From an uncultured Eubacteriales bacterium (GTDB lineage: Bacteria > Bacillota > Clostridia > Oscillospirales > Oscillospiraceae), in contig CAKTSK010000009.1 in the NCBI GenBank assembly GCA_934597725.1, positions 11,309 to 75,308 of the forward strand: DNA of 64,000 bases, given 5' to 3'. The notes beneath the pieces were generated by a model. The model saw nothing but the letters and a program-made list of their open reading frames with translations, did no database searches and was not told the DNA's origin. Of this stretch, positions 13,989 to 22,897 are shown piece by piece (the stretch's first letter is position 1; the number at the start of each line of letters is the position of its first letter). The translations under genes and the position numbers were made by a program.

Positions 13989-15065
13989 ATGGCACATCGT
14001 TTTCATCAGGTCCGGTTTTTTCTGGGCGCAAATTCTGCGCAGGGATTTTTTTCTCTGTATGACCAATGGGTGGATCAGGCCGAGCTGCAGGCCTTTTACG
14101 CCCTGAAAGGCGGGGCAGGCTGCGGCAAGTCTACCTTGATGGCATCCATTGCCCAGCGGGCAGCGCAGCGGGGCTGGCCGGTGGAGTACATTCACTGCTC
14201 CGGCGACCCGGATTCCCTGGACGGCATCTATCTGCCGGGGAAGAAAGCTGCGCTGGCCGACGGCACGGCCCCCCATCGTATGGACCCGATCTATCCCGGC
14301 GCGGCTGGCCACTATGTGGACCTGGGCAGAGGCTATGACCGTCAGGCCCTCTTTGCCCGCCGGGAGGAGATCATCGCGGCGACCCAGGCGTATCGCGCCT
14401 GCTACCCGGCGGCCAGCCGCTGCTTCGCCGGGGCAGTGACCTGCCGCCGACAGGGGCGGGCACTGTTCCGCACGCCAAGGGCACTGGAAGAGGCGACAAA
14501 GTATGCTGCAGCTTTGGTTTCGTCTCTCCCTGCCCGGGAACAGCCCGGCAAGCGGGCCCGCCGTTTTTTGGGCGGGCCCACTTGCCAAGGGCGGCTGCTG
14601 TGGAAGGAGACGGCGGAGGCCCTGTGCCAGGAAGGGTATGTGATCCGGGATGCGTGCGGTCTGGCCGGGACGTTATTGGCCCATTGGGAACGGGCGTTTT
14701 TGGAAGCGGGGTGGGATGTGATCGCCTGCCCTTGTCCCGAGGAGCCCGACCGCCTGGAGCACCTGCTGGTCCCCGGGCGGTCCTTGGCGTTTGTGACGGG
14801 GACAGAGCAGGAATTTCCCTTGTTCCAACCGATTCAGACCAGAGCGTTGGTGGAGGAGAGCGTCTGGCAGAGAGGCAAAGACCGATCGGCCCAGACAGAA
14901 CAGGAGGCTGACGCGCTGGAACAGGAAGGTATGGCGCATCTGGCCCAGGCAAAAGCGTACCATGACGACCTGGAGGCACTCTACCATCCTTGGGTAGATT
15001 TTTCCTGCGTGACAGAGGAGACCGAGCGTCTGTGGCAGGAGATCTGTCTGCTGCCGGACTGCTGA
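13989..15065 (+). CDS. PRK06851-like P-loop ATPase with a degenerate second domain
   Basis: 358-residue protein of a family found in spore-forming Firmicutes, with two related nucleotide-binding halves and no established function. Start at 13989 (MAHRFHQVRFFLGANSAQGF) has GGAGG seven bases upstream. First half: Walker A GGAGCGKSTLM (about 41-51), then VEYIHCSGDPDSLDGIYLPG and DGTAPHRMDPIYPGAAGHYV, diagnostic of the family. Second half keeps WDVIACPCPEEPDRLEHLLV, but where the second Walker A should be it reads DACGLAGTLLAHW with no GKS/T, so only one site should bind ATP. A CATATACT-type sequence near 13944-13951 might be a sporulation-sigma -10, but this is weak. Confidence 0.82.
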   Translation: MAHRFHQVRFFLGANSAQGFFSLYDQWVDQAELQAFYALKGGAGCGKSTLMASIAQRAAQRGWPVEYIHCSGDPDSLDGIYLPGKKAALADGTAPHRMDPIYPGAAGHYVDLGRGYDRQALFARREEIIAATQAYRACYPAASRCFAGAVTCRRQGRALFRTPRALEEATKYAAALVSSLPAREQPGKRARRFLGGPTCQGRLLWKETAEALCQEGYVIRDACGLAGTLLAHWERAFLEAGWDVIACPCPEEPDRLEHLLVPGRSLAFVTGTEQEFPLFQPIQTRALVEESVWQRGKDRSAQTEQEADALEQEGMAHLAQAKAYHDDLEALYHPWVDFSCVTEETERLWQEICLLPDC

Positions 15066-15131
15066 ACGCTTGCGTCTGCCGCGCACCTGTGCTACAATAG
15101 GGCAGCCTTTGACTGGAAAGGAGGCGGCGGG

Positions 15132-15689
15132 ATGAATCCCTTGTCGATGGCAGAGTTGGGGGTCCTGGACTGGATCGCCGCTCACTGCCACCACGTCGTT
15201 CTGGATGAGGTCATGCCCTGGATCACCAGCCTGGGTAACGGCGGATGGATCTGGATCGCCCTGGGCCTGCTGCTGCTCTGCCGGAAAGACCGGTCTGTCG
15301 GGATACAGGTTCTGCTGGCGCTGCTGCTGAGTCTGGTTTTCTGCAATCTTCTGCTGAAAAATCTGGTGGATCGCGTTCGCCCCTGCGATTTGCAGGCGGC
15401 GGTGGAGCTGCTGGTCCCCAGGCCGGAGGACCCGTCCTTCCCCTCGGGACACACATCGGCTTCGTTCGCTGCGGTCGCTGTGCTGTTTCTGCGGCGGTGG
15501 CGGGGCCGGTGGGCGGCGCTGGTGCTGGCGCTGCTGATCGCCTTCTCCCGGCTGTATCTGTATGTGCATTTCCCAACGGACGTGCTGGGCGGGTTGGCGG
15601 TAGGTGTGTTCTGCGGCTGGCTGGCTGTCAGGCTCTGGAAGAGCTGGATCGCACCCCATTGGTCAAACAGGCCTCGTTGGGCCCGGTAA
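15132..15689 (+). CDS. PAP2 family membrane phosphatase
   Basis: Integral membrane phosphatase of the type 2 phosphatidic acid phosphatase family, 185 residues, five to six helices, active site outside. All three signatures are present: KNLVDRVRP, PSFPSGHTSASF, and SRLYLYVHFPTDVLGG. Likely substrates are undecaprenyl pyrophosphate (BcrC-like) or phosphatidylglycerol phosphate; the sequence alone does not decide. GGAGG precedes the ATG at 15132. Only 66 bases after the ATPase gene, so possibly co-transcribed with it. Confidence 0.9.
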   Translation: MNPLSMAELGVLDWIAAHCHHVVLDEVMPWITSLGNGGWIWIALGLLLLCRKDRSVGIQVLLALLLSLVFCNLLLKNLVDRVRPCDLQAAVELLVPRPEDPSFPSGHTSASFAAVAVLFLRRWRGRWAALVLALLIAFSRLYLYVHFPTDVLGGLAVGVFCGWLAVRLWKSWIAPHWSNRPRWAR

Positions 15690-15690
15690 C

Positions 15691-15729
15691 AGAAAACTGC
15701 GCTGTGATGGAGAGCATCACAGCGCAGTT
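15691..15729 (-). terminator. terminator between the PAP2 gene and proC
   Basis: Perfect 15-bp stem AACTGCGCTGTGATG / CATCACAGCGCAGTT with a 5-base loop; T run on the minus strand (proC side). Probably serves both convergent genes. Confidence 0.9.
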
Positions 15730-15750
15730 GGTTGTGGGAAAGAGGGCGTG

Positions 15751-16551
15751 TCACTTGCCCAGGGCGGCATTTTTCTCGCAGGCGGCGATGACTGCATCCA
15801 TGAACGCAGCCCGGACCCCCCGCTGTTCCAGCGTGCGGACCCCCTGAATGGTGCTGCCCCCTGGGCTGCACACTTCGTTTTTCAGCTGGTCCGGGTGCTT
15901 GCCGGTTTCCAGGACCATCTGAGCGGCGCCCAGCAAAGTCTGAGCAGCATATTGCACGGCTTCTGTCCGGGGCAGACCGCAGGCGACGCCGCCGTCGGCC
16001 ATGGCATCCAGCATCAAATAAACATAGGCCGGGCCGCAGCCGGAAACCGCAGCGCCCACATCCATCAGGGATTCCTGAATGGGGAACAGCTGTCCGCTTT
16101 TCTGCATCAGCTGCAAAAAGCCTTCCTTGGTATCCTGGTCGACCTGCTGGCTGCACTGGTACAGCACCACGCCCTGCCCGACGGCGACCGGTGTGTTGGG
16201 CATGATGCGGATGACAGGATACTCCTGGCCGGCCATCTGCTGGATCTGTGCGATGGTCAGACCGGCGGCCATGGAGACGAGGACAGGGGGCTCCTGCCGG
16301 GCGGCCAGGACAGGCCGCAGTTCGGCCAGAAGCCCTTCCATCAAGTGGGGCTTGACGCCGAGGAAGAGGTAGCGGCTGTCTCTGGCAGCGGCGGCGTTGT
16401 CACCGGCCGTCATGCCCAGCTGCTGGGCCAGCTGCTGGGCGCGCTGGGGGGAACGGTTGGTCAGGATGCCGTCCTGACAGGTCTGGCCGACAGCCTGCGC
16501 GATGGCGCTCCCCATGTTTCCGCAGCCGATGAGACCAAAGGAATATTGCAT
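15751..16551 (-). CDS. proC: pyrroline-5-carboxylate reductase
   Basis: Last step of proline synthesis: NAD(P)H-dependent reduction of 1-pyrroline-5-carboxylate. 266 residues. Start set at the ATG at 16551 (MQYSFGLIGCGNMGSAIAQA), eight bases after AGGAG, rather than an in-frame GTG nine bases earlier. Rossmann motif GLIGCGNMGSAI, then VIRIMPNTPVAVGQG and the C-terminal dimer domain with SGCGPAYVYLMLDAMADGGV and CSPGGSTIQGV, all characteristic. Monocistronic with its own promoter and terminator. Confidence 0.96.
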   Translation of the reverse strand: MQYSFGLIGCGNMGSAIAQAVGQTCQDGILTNRSPQRAQQLAQQLGMTAGDNAAAARDSRYLFLGVKPHLMEGLLAELRPVLAARQEPPVLVSMAAGLTIAQIQQMAGQEYPVIRIMPNTPVAVGQGVVLYQCSQQVDQDTKEGFLQLMQKSGQLFPIQESLMDVGAAVSGCGPAYVYLMLDAMADGGVACGLPRTEAVQYAAQTLLGAAQMVLETGKHPDQLKNEVCSPGGSTIQGVRTLEQRGVRAAFMDAVIAACEKNAALGK

Positions 16552-16640
16552 GGCGATCACTCCTGTTCTGGGAAGAAAATTCTCTTGTAGACGGCCGTTT
16601 GTTCACAGAGAAGAGAACGGTCGAAAAAAGATCTGGGTTT

Positions 16641-16670
16641 ATTGTAGCACAGCATCCCTTGGACAGACAA
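16641..16670 (-). promoter_or_regulatory. promoter for proC
   Basis: Minus strand TTGTCT (16670-16665), 18-base spacer, TACAAT (16646-16641), about 90 bases before the start. Confidence 0.6.
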
Positions 16671-16786
16671 GGGAGAGGGGGAGGAAAGAGACAGAAAAAA
16701 CTGGTCAGAATGAAACAAGGGCCCGGAGGAAAGAGCGGGGCCTTTTGTCTCCCTCTCCAAGGTTTTGCAAGAGGGGACAATGGCCC

Positions 16787-16815
16787 TTGCGTTGCTGGAA
16801 AAGGTACGGTAAAAT
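16787..16815 (+). promoter_or_regulatory. probable promoter for ridA
   Basis: TTGCGT (16787-16792), 17-base spacer, TAAAAT (16810-16815). The leader of about 125 bases before 16947 shows no other clear element. Confidence 0.5.
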
Positions 16816-16946
16816 AAGGAAAACCCAGTTGGCTGAGCCGACAGAAGGACGGAGAGAGCCAACACACTGCACAGAACGCAAACGTGCCCTGCCTGCGTGA
16901 ACCCCCTGGGGCACGAGGAAATGATGGAAGAAAGGACGCGTATCAA

Positions 16947-17318
16947 ATGGAAATCCTGCACACCGACAAAGCACCTGCCGCCATCGGCCCCTATTCCCAA
17001 GCTGTGGAATGCGGGGGATTTATTTTCGCCTCCGGCCAGTTGGGGTTGATCCCGGACACCGGCGCCCTGGCGCATTCCATGGCGGCCCAGACAGTCCAGG
17101 CCCTGGAGAATGTGATCTCGATCCTCAAGGCGGCAGACCTGACCCTGTCCAATGTGGTCAAGACCACTTGTTATCTGAAAAACATGGAGGATTTTTCCCT
17201 GTTCAATGAGATTTATGCGCAGTATTTTAAGGACCACAAGCCTGCCCGCTCCTGCTTCGCTGTGGCGCGCCTGCCCAAGGACGCCCTGGTTGAGATCGAA
17301 GTCATTGCGGCAAGATAA
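16947..17318 (+). CDS. ridA: RidA family enamine/imine deaminase
   Basis: Small trimeric hydrolase (123 residues) that removes reactive enamine/imine intermediates released by PLP enzymes such as threonine dehydratase. Seen: N-terminal AIGPYSQAVECGGFIFASGQ, the middle NVVKTTCYLKNMEDF and the active-site segment PARSCFAVARLPKDALVEIE with the conserved arginine. Start at 16947 (MEILHTDKAP) after GAAAGGA. Ends just before a strong hairpin that would separate or attenuate it from sbcD. Confidence 0.95.
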   Translation: MEILHTDKAPAAIGPYSQAVECGGFIFASGQLGLIPDTGALAHSMAAQTVQALENVISILKAADLTLSNVVKTTCYLKNMEDFSLFNEIYAQYFKDHKPARSCFAVARLPKDALVEIEVIAAR

Positions 17319-17333
17319 TCCCACAGACCCGTC

Positions 17334-17368
17334 AAAACGGCATGGCAATGACAGCCATGCCGTTTTTT
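17334..17368 (+). terminator. intrinsic terminator after ridA
   Basis: AAAACGGCATGGC / GCCATGCCGTTTT with a 7-base loop and a six-T run. It is only 34 bases before sbcD, so sbcDC transcription must rely on read-through or a promoter not seen here. Confidence 0.88.
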
Positions 17369-17401
17369 CTTGGGACGAAGAGAGAAGAAAGGGTTGAGTG
17401 C

Positions 17402-18538
17402 ATGAAACTGCTCCATATCTCAGACCTGCACCTTGGCAAGCGGGTCAACGAAGTTTCCCTGCTGGAGGACCAGGCCCATATTCTGGAGCAGATCGTGGCC
17501 TTGGCCAGACAGCATCGGGTCGATGGGGTCCTGGCGGCAGGGGATCTGTATGACAAACCGGTGCCGCCGGCCGAGGCGGTCAGCCTGCTGGACCGCTTTT
17601 TGACGGCGCTGTCTCAGGAGGGCATCCCGGTCTTTGCCATCAGCGGCAACCACGATTCCCCGGAACGGCTGAATTTTGGGTCCCGTCTGCTGGCGGGCGG
17701 CGGCATCTATCTGGCCGCCCGTTACCAAGGTCCCCGGGAGCCGGTGATCCTGACCGATCCCCATGGACCGGTGGCGCTCTATTTGCTCCCGTATCTGAAA
17801 CCGGCTCTCCTGCGCCATCTGGCGCCGGAGGCAGAGATCACGACCTATCAGCAGGCGGTAGCCTGGGCGGTGGATCAGTGGCAGGTCGACACCACCCGGC
17901 GCAATGTCTTGCTGGCCCATCAGTTTGTGACCGGCGGGGTCCCTTGCGATTCGGAAGAATTGTCCGTGGGCGGTCTGGATCAGATCGCGGGGGAGGTGTT
18001 TGCAGACTTTGACTATGTGGCGCTGGGACACCTTCACGGCCCTCAGACGGTGGGGCGGGCAACGATGCGCTATTGCGGCAGCCCGCTGAAATATTCCTTC
18101 TCTGAATGCCGGCAGGTGAAGTCAGCCACGTTGGTCACCCTGGGAGAGAAGGGGTGCGTGACGGTGGAGACCCTCCCCCTGCATCCCCTGCGCGATATGC
18201 GGGAGGTCCGAGGGACCTATGACGAGGTGACAGACCGGTCGTTTTATCAGGGCGGCGGGCAGGAGGACTATCTGCACGTCATTCTGACCGACCAGGAGGA
18301 TGTGCCGGAAGCGATAGGGAAGCTGCGGGTGATCTATCCGAACCTGCTCAAGCTGAGTTATGACAATCTCCGCACCCAAACCACGCAGGCGGTGGTGGGA
18401 GCAGAGCGGCCGGAAGAACAGGCTCCGATGGACCTGTTCCGCTCTTTTTATCAGCTGCAAAACAACCAGCCGCTCCAACCGGCTCAGGAGGCGCTGCTGG
18501 AGGAGATGGTGGAGGCGATTTGGGAGGGAGAACCATGA
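17402..18538 (+). CDS. sbcD: SbcCD nuclease subunit D (Mre11-like)
   Basis: Metallophosphoesterase subunit of the SbcCD DNA end-processing nuclease that opens hairpins and protein-blocked ends. 378 residues starting MKLLHISDLHLGKRVNEVSL. Metal-binding motifs in order: DLHLG, GDLYD, ISGNHDSPERL, LLAHQF and ALGHLHGPQ. The C-terminal capping domain follows. Its stop overlaps the sbcC start (ATGA), the usual coupling of the two subunits. Confidence 0.96.
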   Translation: MKLLHISDLHLGKRVNEVSLLEDQAHILEQIVALARQHRVDGVLAAGDLYDKPVPPAEAVSLLDRFLTALSQEGIPVFAISGNHDSPERLNFGSRLLAGGGIYLAARYQGPREPVILTDPHGPVALYLLPYLKPALLRHLAPEAEITTYQQAVAWAVDQWQVDTTRRNVLLAHQFVTGGVPCDSEELSVGGLDQIAGEVFADFDYVALGHLHGPQTVGRATMRYCGSPLKYSFSECRQVKSATLVTLGEKGCVTVETLPLHPLRDMREVRGTYDEVTDRSFYQGGGQEDYLHVILTDQEDVPEAIGKLRVIYPNLLKLSYDNLRTQTTQAVVGAERPEEQAPMDLFRSFYQLQNNQPLQPAQEALLEEMVEAIWEGEP

Positions 18539-21294
18539 GACCACTGGAACTGATCCTGTCTGCCTTTGGACCTTATGCCGGGGAAGTCGTTGTATCCTTC
18601 TCCCGCTTGGGAGAACGCGGCCTGTACCTGATCACCGGTGACACGGGGGCGGGAAAGACCACGCTGTTTGACGGCATCGCCTTTGCCTTGTATGGGGAGG
18701 CCAGCGGCGTCAACCGGGAGGCTGCCATGCTGCGCAGCAGCTTTGCCAAAGGGGAGACACCGACCTTCGCCCAGCTTACATTCCGGTGCGGGGGGAAAAC
18801 CTATACGGTACGCCGGAACCCGGAGTATCTTCGCCCGGCCAAGCGGGGCAAGAAAATGGTGACAGAGAAAGCGGACGCCCAGCTGACCTTTTCCGATGGC
18901 CGTCCGCCCATTACCGGCAGCCGGGAGGTCACCCGTGCAGTGAGCGAGGTGATCGGCTTGGACCGGACGCAGTTCAGCCGGGTGGCCATGATCGCCCAAG
19001 GAGAGTTTTTGCAGCTGCTGTTGGCCAAAACAGAGGAGCGCAGTAAGATCTTCCGGGAAATTTTTCATACAGGTCCCTATCAGCAGCTACAGGAAGCGCT
19101 GCGAGAAGAAACCGCCCGGAAGAAAACAGCGTATGAAGCGGTGTCGCAGCGGATCCGACAGCACCTGGAAACCGTCCAGCCGCCGGCCGGGGATGAAGCG
19201 GCCTGGCAAGAAGCGATGGCTTTGCCGGGCCGGGAAGCAATGGACCTGCTGGCTGCGTTTTTGGCGCGGGAAGCGGGGGCGTTGGAGGCACTGCGGCAGC
19301 AGGAGGAGACCTGGAAACAAGAGCGCGCCAGGTTGGAGCGGCAGATCGGCCAGGAAGAGGCGGCACAGCGGCTGCGAAAGGAATCCGAGCAGGCCAGAGA
19401 GGATGCCGCCCGGGCAGAACAGCGGGCGGAAGAAGGGCGTCGGGACTGGGAAAAGGCGCGGGAAGAAGAAGCCTCTCTGCGGGAACTGGGGGATGCGTTG
19501 GCAGCGCTGCGGCAGCAGCTTCCGGTTTATGAAGCCAGAGAGACACTGCGGCAAAGCAAGGCGCAGACAGAGCAGGCGCTTGCCCGGACACGACAAGACC
19601 ATGCCGCAGCAGAGAGGGTGCTGGGCGCGCTGGCCGCAGAGGAAGAAACACTGACGAAAGAATTGGAACGCTTGGAGACCCTTCCGGCCCGGGAAGAAGG
19701 ATTGGCCCGCCGCCAGCAGGCATTCGATCAGCGGGAGAGCGCGTTGGAACAGATCGAGACGGCGCTGAAAGAGGGGGACCGGCTGGCACTGGTCTATAAA
19801 CAGGCACAGCAGACCTATCGCCGGGCCGCAGAAGAAGCAGACCGGCTGCGGCAGCATTATACCCTGTTGGAACGGGCGTTTTTAGATGGACAAGCCGGGT
19901 ATCTGGCAGGGTTTCTTCGGGAAGGAGAGGCTTGTCCTGTCTGTGGGTCTCGCCATCATCCGGCCCCGGCCGCTCTGCCGCAGCGGGTCCCTGACCGGGA
20001 GACGCTGGAAGCAGAGAAAGAAACGACCCATCAGGCAGAGGAGGCGGCCCGACAGGCCAGCGTTGCAGCGGGAGCAGCCCAGGCGCGGCAGGCGGCGCAG
20101 GAGGAAGAAACAAGACGTCTGGGGTGCTCCATATTTGAGGACACGGATCTGGTGTCACTGCCCCGGCAGTTGGAAGTAGCCCGCCGGGAACAGAACGCAC
20201 AGAACATGGCACTGGCAGAAGAACGGGACCAGCTGACGCAAGAGAAGGCGCGTCGGCAAACCCTCCTGAACCGGCGGCCGTCTCTGGAAGAGGAGCGGGC
20301 TGCGGCGCAGGAACAGATCCGGGAAGGGGAACGGACCTTATCTGCACTGCAAAGCCGTCTGTGTGCGTTAGAGGAGCAGCTTTCCCAGCAAGGAGAGGGG
20401 CTGCGCTTTGCCACCCGACGGCAGGCAGAGGAGGAACTGGCCTCTGGGCAAAAGCGGCTGGAAGAAGGAGAACGTGCCCTGGAAACAGCGCGCACGACCT
20501 GGGAGACATGCCGGCAGGCGGCGGCGCAGGCAGCGGCCCGGGTCGAAGCGCTGGCAGACCAGCTGCCGAAAGAGGAGGCCGGCAGAGAGCTTCCCGCGCT
20601 GCTGGCCCGGGCCAAAACGGTGCAGCAGGAATGTGATGCCCTTCAGAAGGAACGGGAGCTTCTCCTGACGCGCCACGAGAGCAATCAGCGGGCACAGAAC
20701 GCGCTTGTTCAGCAGCAAGCGCTGCTGCAAGAGGCCCAGACGGCTTGGACGATGGTGCGAAGCTTGTCCAACACAGCCACTGGGATGGTGCAGGGGAAAG
20801 ACAAGGTGACGCTGGAGACCTTTGTGCAGATGACTTGGTTTGATCGGATTCTGGCCCGGGCCAACCTGCGCCTGATGAAACTCAGCGGCGGACGGTATGA
20901 GCTGTACCGCCGCCAGGAGGCGGAAAACCAGCGCAGCCGCAGCGGCCTGGACCTGGAGGTCCAGGACCATTATGAAGGAGGCCGCCGCAGTGTCAAAACC
21001 TTGTCCGGCGGGGAATCCTTCCAGGCGTCTCTGGCACTGGCGTTGGGCATGGCAGATGAAATGCAGGCGGCGGCCGGCGGCGTCAGGCTGGATACGCTGT
21101 TTGTCGATGAGGGGTTCGGATCTCTGGATGACGAAGCCCTGGAGCAGGCGGTGCGGACCCTGGCGGATCTGGCGGAGGGCAATCGGCTGGTGGGGATCAT
21201 CTCCCATGTGTCTGCCCTGAAAGCACGGATCGAGCGCCAGATCCTCATCACCAAGACCCCGGGCGGAAGCAGCGCGATCCGGCTGGAGACTTGA
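18535..21294 (+). CDS. sbcC: SbcCD nuclease subunit C (Rad50-like ATPase)
   Basis: SMC-like ATPase partner of SbcD, 919 residues (slightly short for the family). Start at 18535 (MRPLELILSAFGPYAGEVVV) with GGAGGG upstream. Walker A GDTGAGKTTLFDGI near residue 35; long Glu/Gln/Arg-rich coiled coils on both sides of a zinc hook CPVCGS near residue 466; then a C-terminal ATPase lobe with signature LSGGESFQASLALALGMAD and Walker B DTLFVDEGFGSLDDE. The heptad-rich coil is full of AQAAAR/EEE runs but shows no frameshift. Confidence 0.96.
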   Translation: MRPLELILSAFGPYAGEVVVSFSRLGERGLYLITGDTGAGKTTLFDGIAFALYGEASGVNREAAMLRSSFAKGETPTFAQLTFRCGGKTYTVRRNPEYLRPAKRGKKMVTEKADAQLTFSDGRPPITGSREVTRAVSEVIGLDRTQFSRVAMIAQGEFLQLLLAKTEERSKIFREIFHTGPYQQLQEALREETARKKTAYEAVSQRIRQHLETVQPPAGDEAAWQEAMALPGREAMDLLAAFLAREAGALEALRQQEETWKQERARLERQIGQEEAAQRLRKESEQAREDAARAEQRAEEGRRDWEKAREEEASLRELGDALAALRQQLPVYEARETLRQSKAQTEQALARTRQDHAAAERVLGALAAEEETLTKELERLETLPAREEGLARRQQAFDQRESALEQIETALKEGDRLALVYKQAQQTYRRAAEEADRLRQHYTLLERAFLDGQAGYLAGFLREGEACPVCGSRHHPAPAALPQRVPDRETLEAEKETTHQAEEAARQASVAAGAAQARQAAQEEETRRLGCSIFEDTDLVSLPRQLEVARREQNAQNMALAEERDQLTQEKARRQTLLNRRPSLEEERAAAQEQIREGERTLSALQSRLCALEEQLSQQGEGLRFATRRQAEEELASGQKRLEEGERALETARTTWETCRQAAAQAAARVEALADQLPKEEAGRELPALLARAKTVQQECDALQKERELLLTRHESNQRAQNALVQQQALLQEAQTAWTMVRSLSNTATGMVQGKDKVTLETFVQMTWFDRILARANLRLMKLSGGRYELYRRQEAENQRSRSGLDLEVQDHYEGGRRSVKTLSGGESFQASLALALGMADEMQAAAGGVRLDTLFVDEGFGSLDDEALEQAVRTLADLAEGNRLVGIISHVSALKARIERQILITKTPGGSSAIRLET

Positions 21295-21352
21295 CAAACG
21301 GTCTTGTTCCGCCTGCGGCAGACAAAAAGCGTAAGGAAAACTGAAAAATAAG

Positions 21353-21381
21353 TTGCAAAAGAGGGAGATTTATAGTAAACT
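21353..21381 (+). promoter_or_regulatory. probable promoter for livK
   Basis: TTGCAA (21353-21358), 17-base spacer, TAAACT (21376-21381), about 75 bases before livK. Confidence 0.5.
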
Positions 21382-21454
21382 GTATGGCAAGACCGGTTGC
21401 GTACATAAGTCCGTCAAGGAAAGACGTGCCGGCGAATCAAAAGGAGGTAACCAA

Positions 21455-22675
21455 ATGAAAAAGATTCTTGCACTTTTGCTGGCCGGCTGCATGGCGTTGG
21501 CTCTGTGCGCCTGCGGCACCCCCGCAGAACCCAGCGGAGATGCCGGCAGCGACGGCAGCGCGTCTGCATCCGGCGACACCGTGGTCATCGGTGTCTTCGA
21601 GCCCCTGTCCGGCGACAACGGCGCCGGCGGCAAGCAGGAGTACCTGGGCATGCAGTATGCCAACTCCGTCACCCCCACCGTGGAGATCGGCGGCAAGACC
21701 TACAACGTCAAGCTGGAAGTGGTGGACAACGAGTCCTCCAACGACAAGGCTGTTTCCGCTGCCAGCAACCTGATCTCCAAGAACGTCTCCATCGTTCTGG
21801 GCTCCTATGGCTCCGGCGTGTCCATCGCAGCCTCTGACACCTTTGCACAGGCTGGCGTTCCCGCCATGGGCGTGACCTGCACCAACCCCCAGATCACCGA
21901 GGGCAATGACCACTACTTCCGCATCTGCTTCCTGGACCCCTTCCAGGGCACCGTCCTGGCCAACTTCGCCAAGGAGGAGCTGAAGGCAGAGAAGGTCTAC
22001 TGCCTGGGCCAGCTGGGCAACGACTATGACCAGGGCCTGATGAACTACTTCCAGAAGGCCGCTGAGGGCCTGGGCATGGAGTGCGTGGCAGAGTCCTTCC
22101 CCGTCAACAACTCCGACTTCACCTCTTACCTGACCAGCGCCAAGAACCAGGGCGCAGACGTGATCTTTGCGCCCACCTCCATCAGCTATGCACAGCTGAT
22201 CGTCAAGCAGGCTGCTTCTCAGGGCATCGACATGCCTCTGCTGGCTTCCGACACCTGGGACTCCAACGTCATCCTGGGCGCTGCCAAGGGCACCGACATG
22301 GACGTGTATGTGACCACCTTCTATGCTGAGGGCGGCGACGCAGAGTTCGAGAAGGGCTTCAAGGAGTGGATCAACTCCGACAGCACCAACCTGACCAACA
22401 ACGGCGGCAACGACATCATCGCCGCAGTTTCCGTCATGGGTTACGACGCCTACTACACCGCGCTGGAGGCACTGAAGGCTGCCGGCAGCACCAACCCTGC
22501 TGACGTCATGGCTGCTCTGCCCAACGTGACCCACAAGGGTGTCACCGGCGAGATCTCCTTCAACGAGGTAGGCGATGCCAACCGCGACAGCGCCTTCGTG
22601 AAGAAGACCAACAACGAGACCGGTCTGTGGGAGTTCGTGACGGTTCAGGGCACCGACGCCAAGGCGGCTGAGTAA
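21455..22675 (+). CDS. livK: branched-chain amino acid ABC transporter substrate-binding lipoprotein
   Basis: Extracellular solute receptor of a HAAT-type ABC importer, 406 residues. Start at 21455 after a consensus AAAGGAGG. Signal peptide MKKILALLLAGCMALALCAC with a lipidation cysteine at residue 20 (LCAC), then a Gly/Ser/Asp-rich linker and the type I periplasmic-binding fold: VVIGVFEPLSGDNGAGGKQE, ASNLISKNVSIVLGSYGSGV, VTCTNPQITEG. C-terminal lobe ends with HKGVTGEISFNEVGD. Codon bias is extreme (GGC, AAG, CTG), pointing to abundant expression, fitting a receptor made in excess over its permease. Confidence 0.94.
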   Translation: MKKILALLLAGCMALALCACGTPAEPSGDAGSDGSASASGDTVVIGVFEPLSGDNGAGGKQEYLGMQYANSVTPTVEIGGKTYNVKLEVVDNESSNDKAVSAASNLISKNVSIVLGSYGSGVSIAASDTFAQAGVPAMGVTCTNPQITEGNDHYFRICFLDPFQGTVLANFAKEELKAEKVYCLGQLGNDYDQGLMNYFQKAAEGLGMECVAESFPVNNSDFTSYLTSAKNQGADVIFAPTSISYAQLIVKQAASQGIDMPLLASDTWDSNVILGAAKGTDMDVYVTTFYAEGGDAEFEKGFKEWINSDSTNLTNNGGNDIIAAVSVMGYDAYYTALEALKAAGSTNPADVMAALPNVTHKGVTGEISFNEVGDANRDSAFVKKTNNETGLWEFVTVQGTDAKAAE

Positions 22676-22729
22676 GATTTGCGCTGTACCAACGACTGCT
22701 GATACAGTCCCATTTGAAATGATCCTGAT

Positions 22730-22764
22730 TTGTGGCGGGGGCACGGCCTGTGCTCCCGCCACAA
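22730..22764 (+). repeat. stable hairpin between livK and livH
   Basis: TTGTGGCGGG then GCAC pairs with GTGC and CCCGCCACAA; no T run follows. It is placed where a processing or mRNA-stabilising hairpin would keep livK transcript more abundant than the downstream permease genes. The rest of the 222-base gap shows nothing clear. Confidence 0.65.
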
Positions 22765-22897
22765 TGTTGAGAGGGGAGAGGGATTGCCTTTCCTGCGCTC
22801 TCCGGGGGAACGTATCCATGCGTTCCGCGGGACCCTTCGTTCCTGGGAAACGGATCGATGCGCTCCCAAACGAAACAGAGAAGGAGAAGAGACCGCA

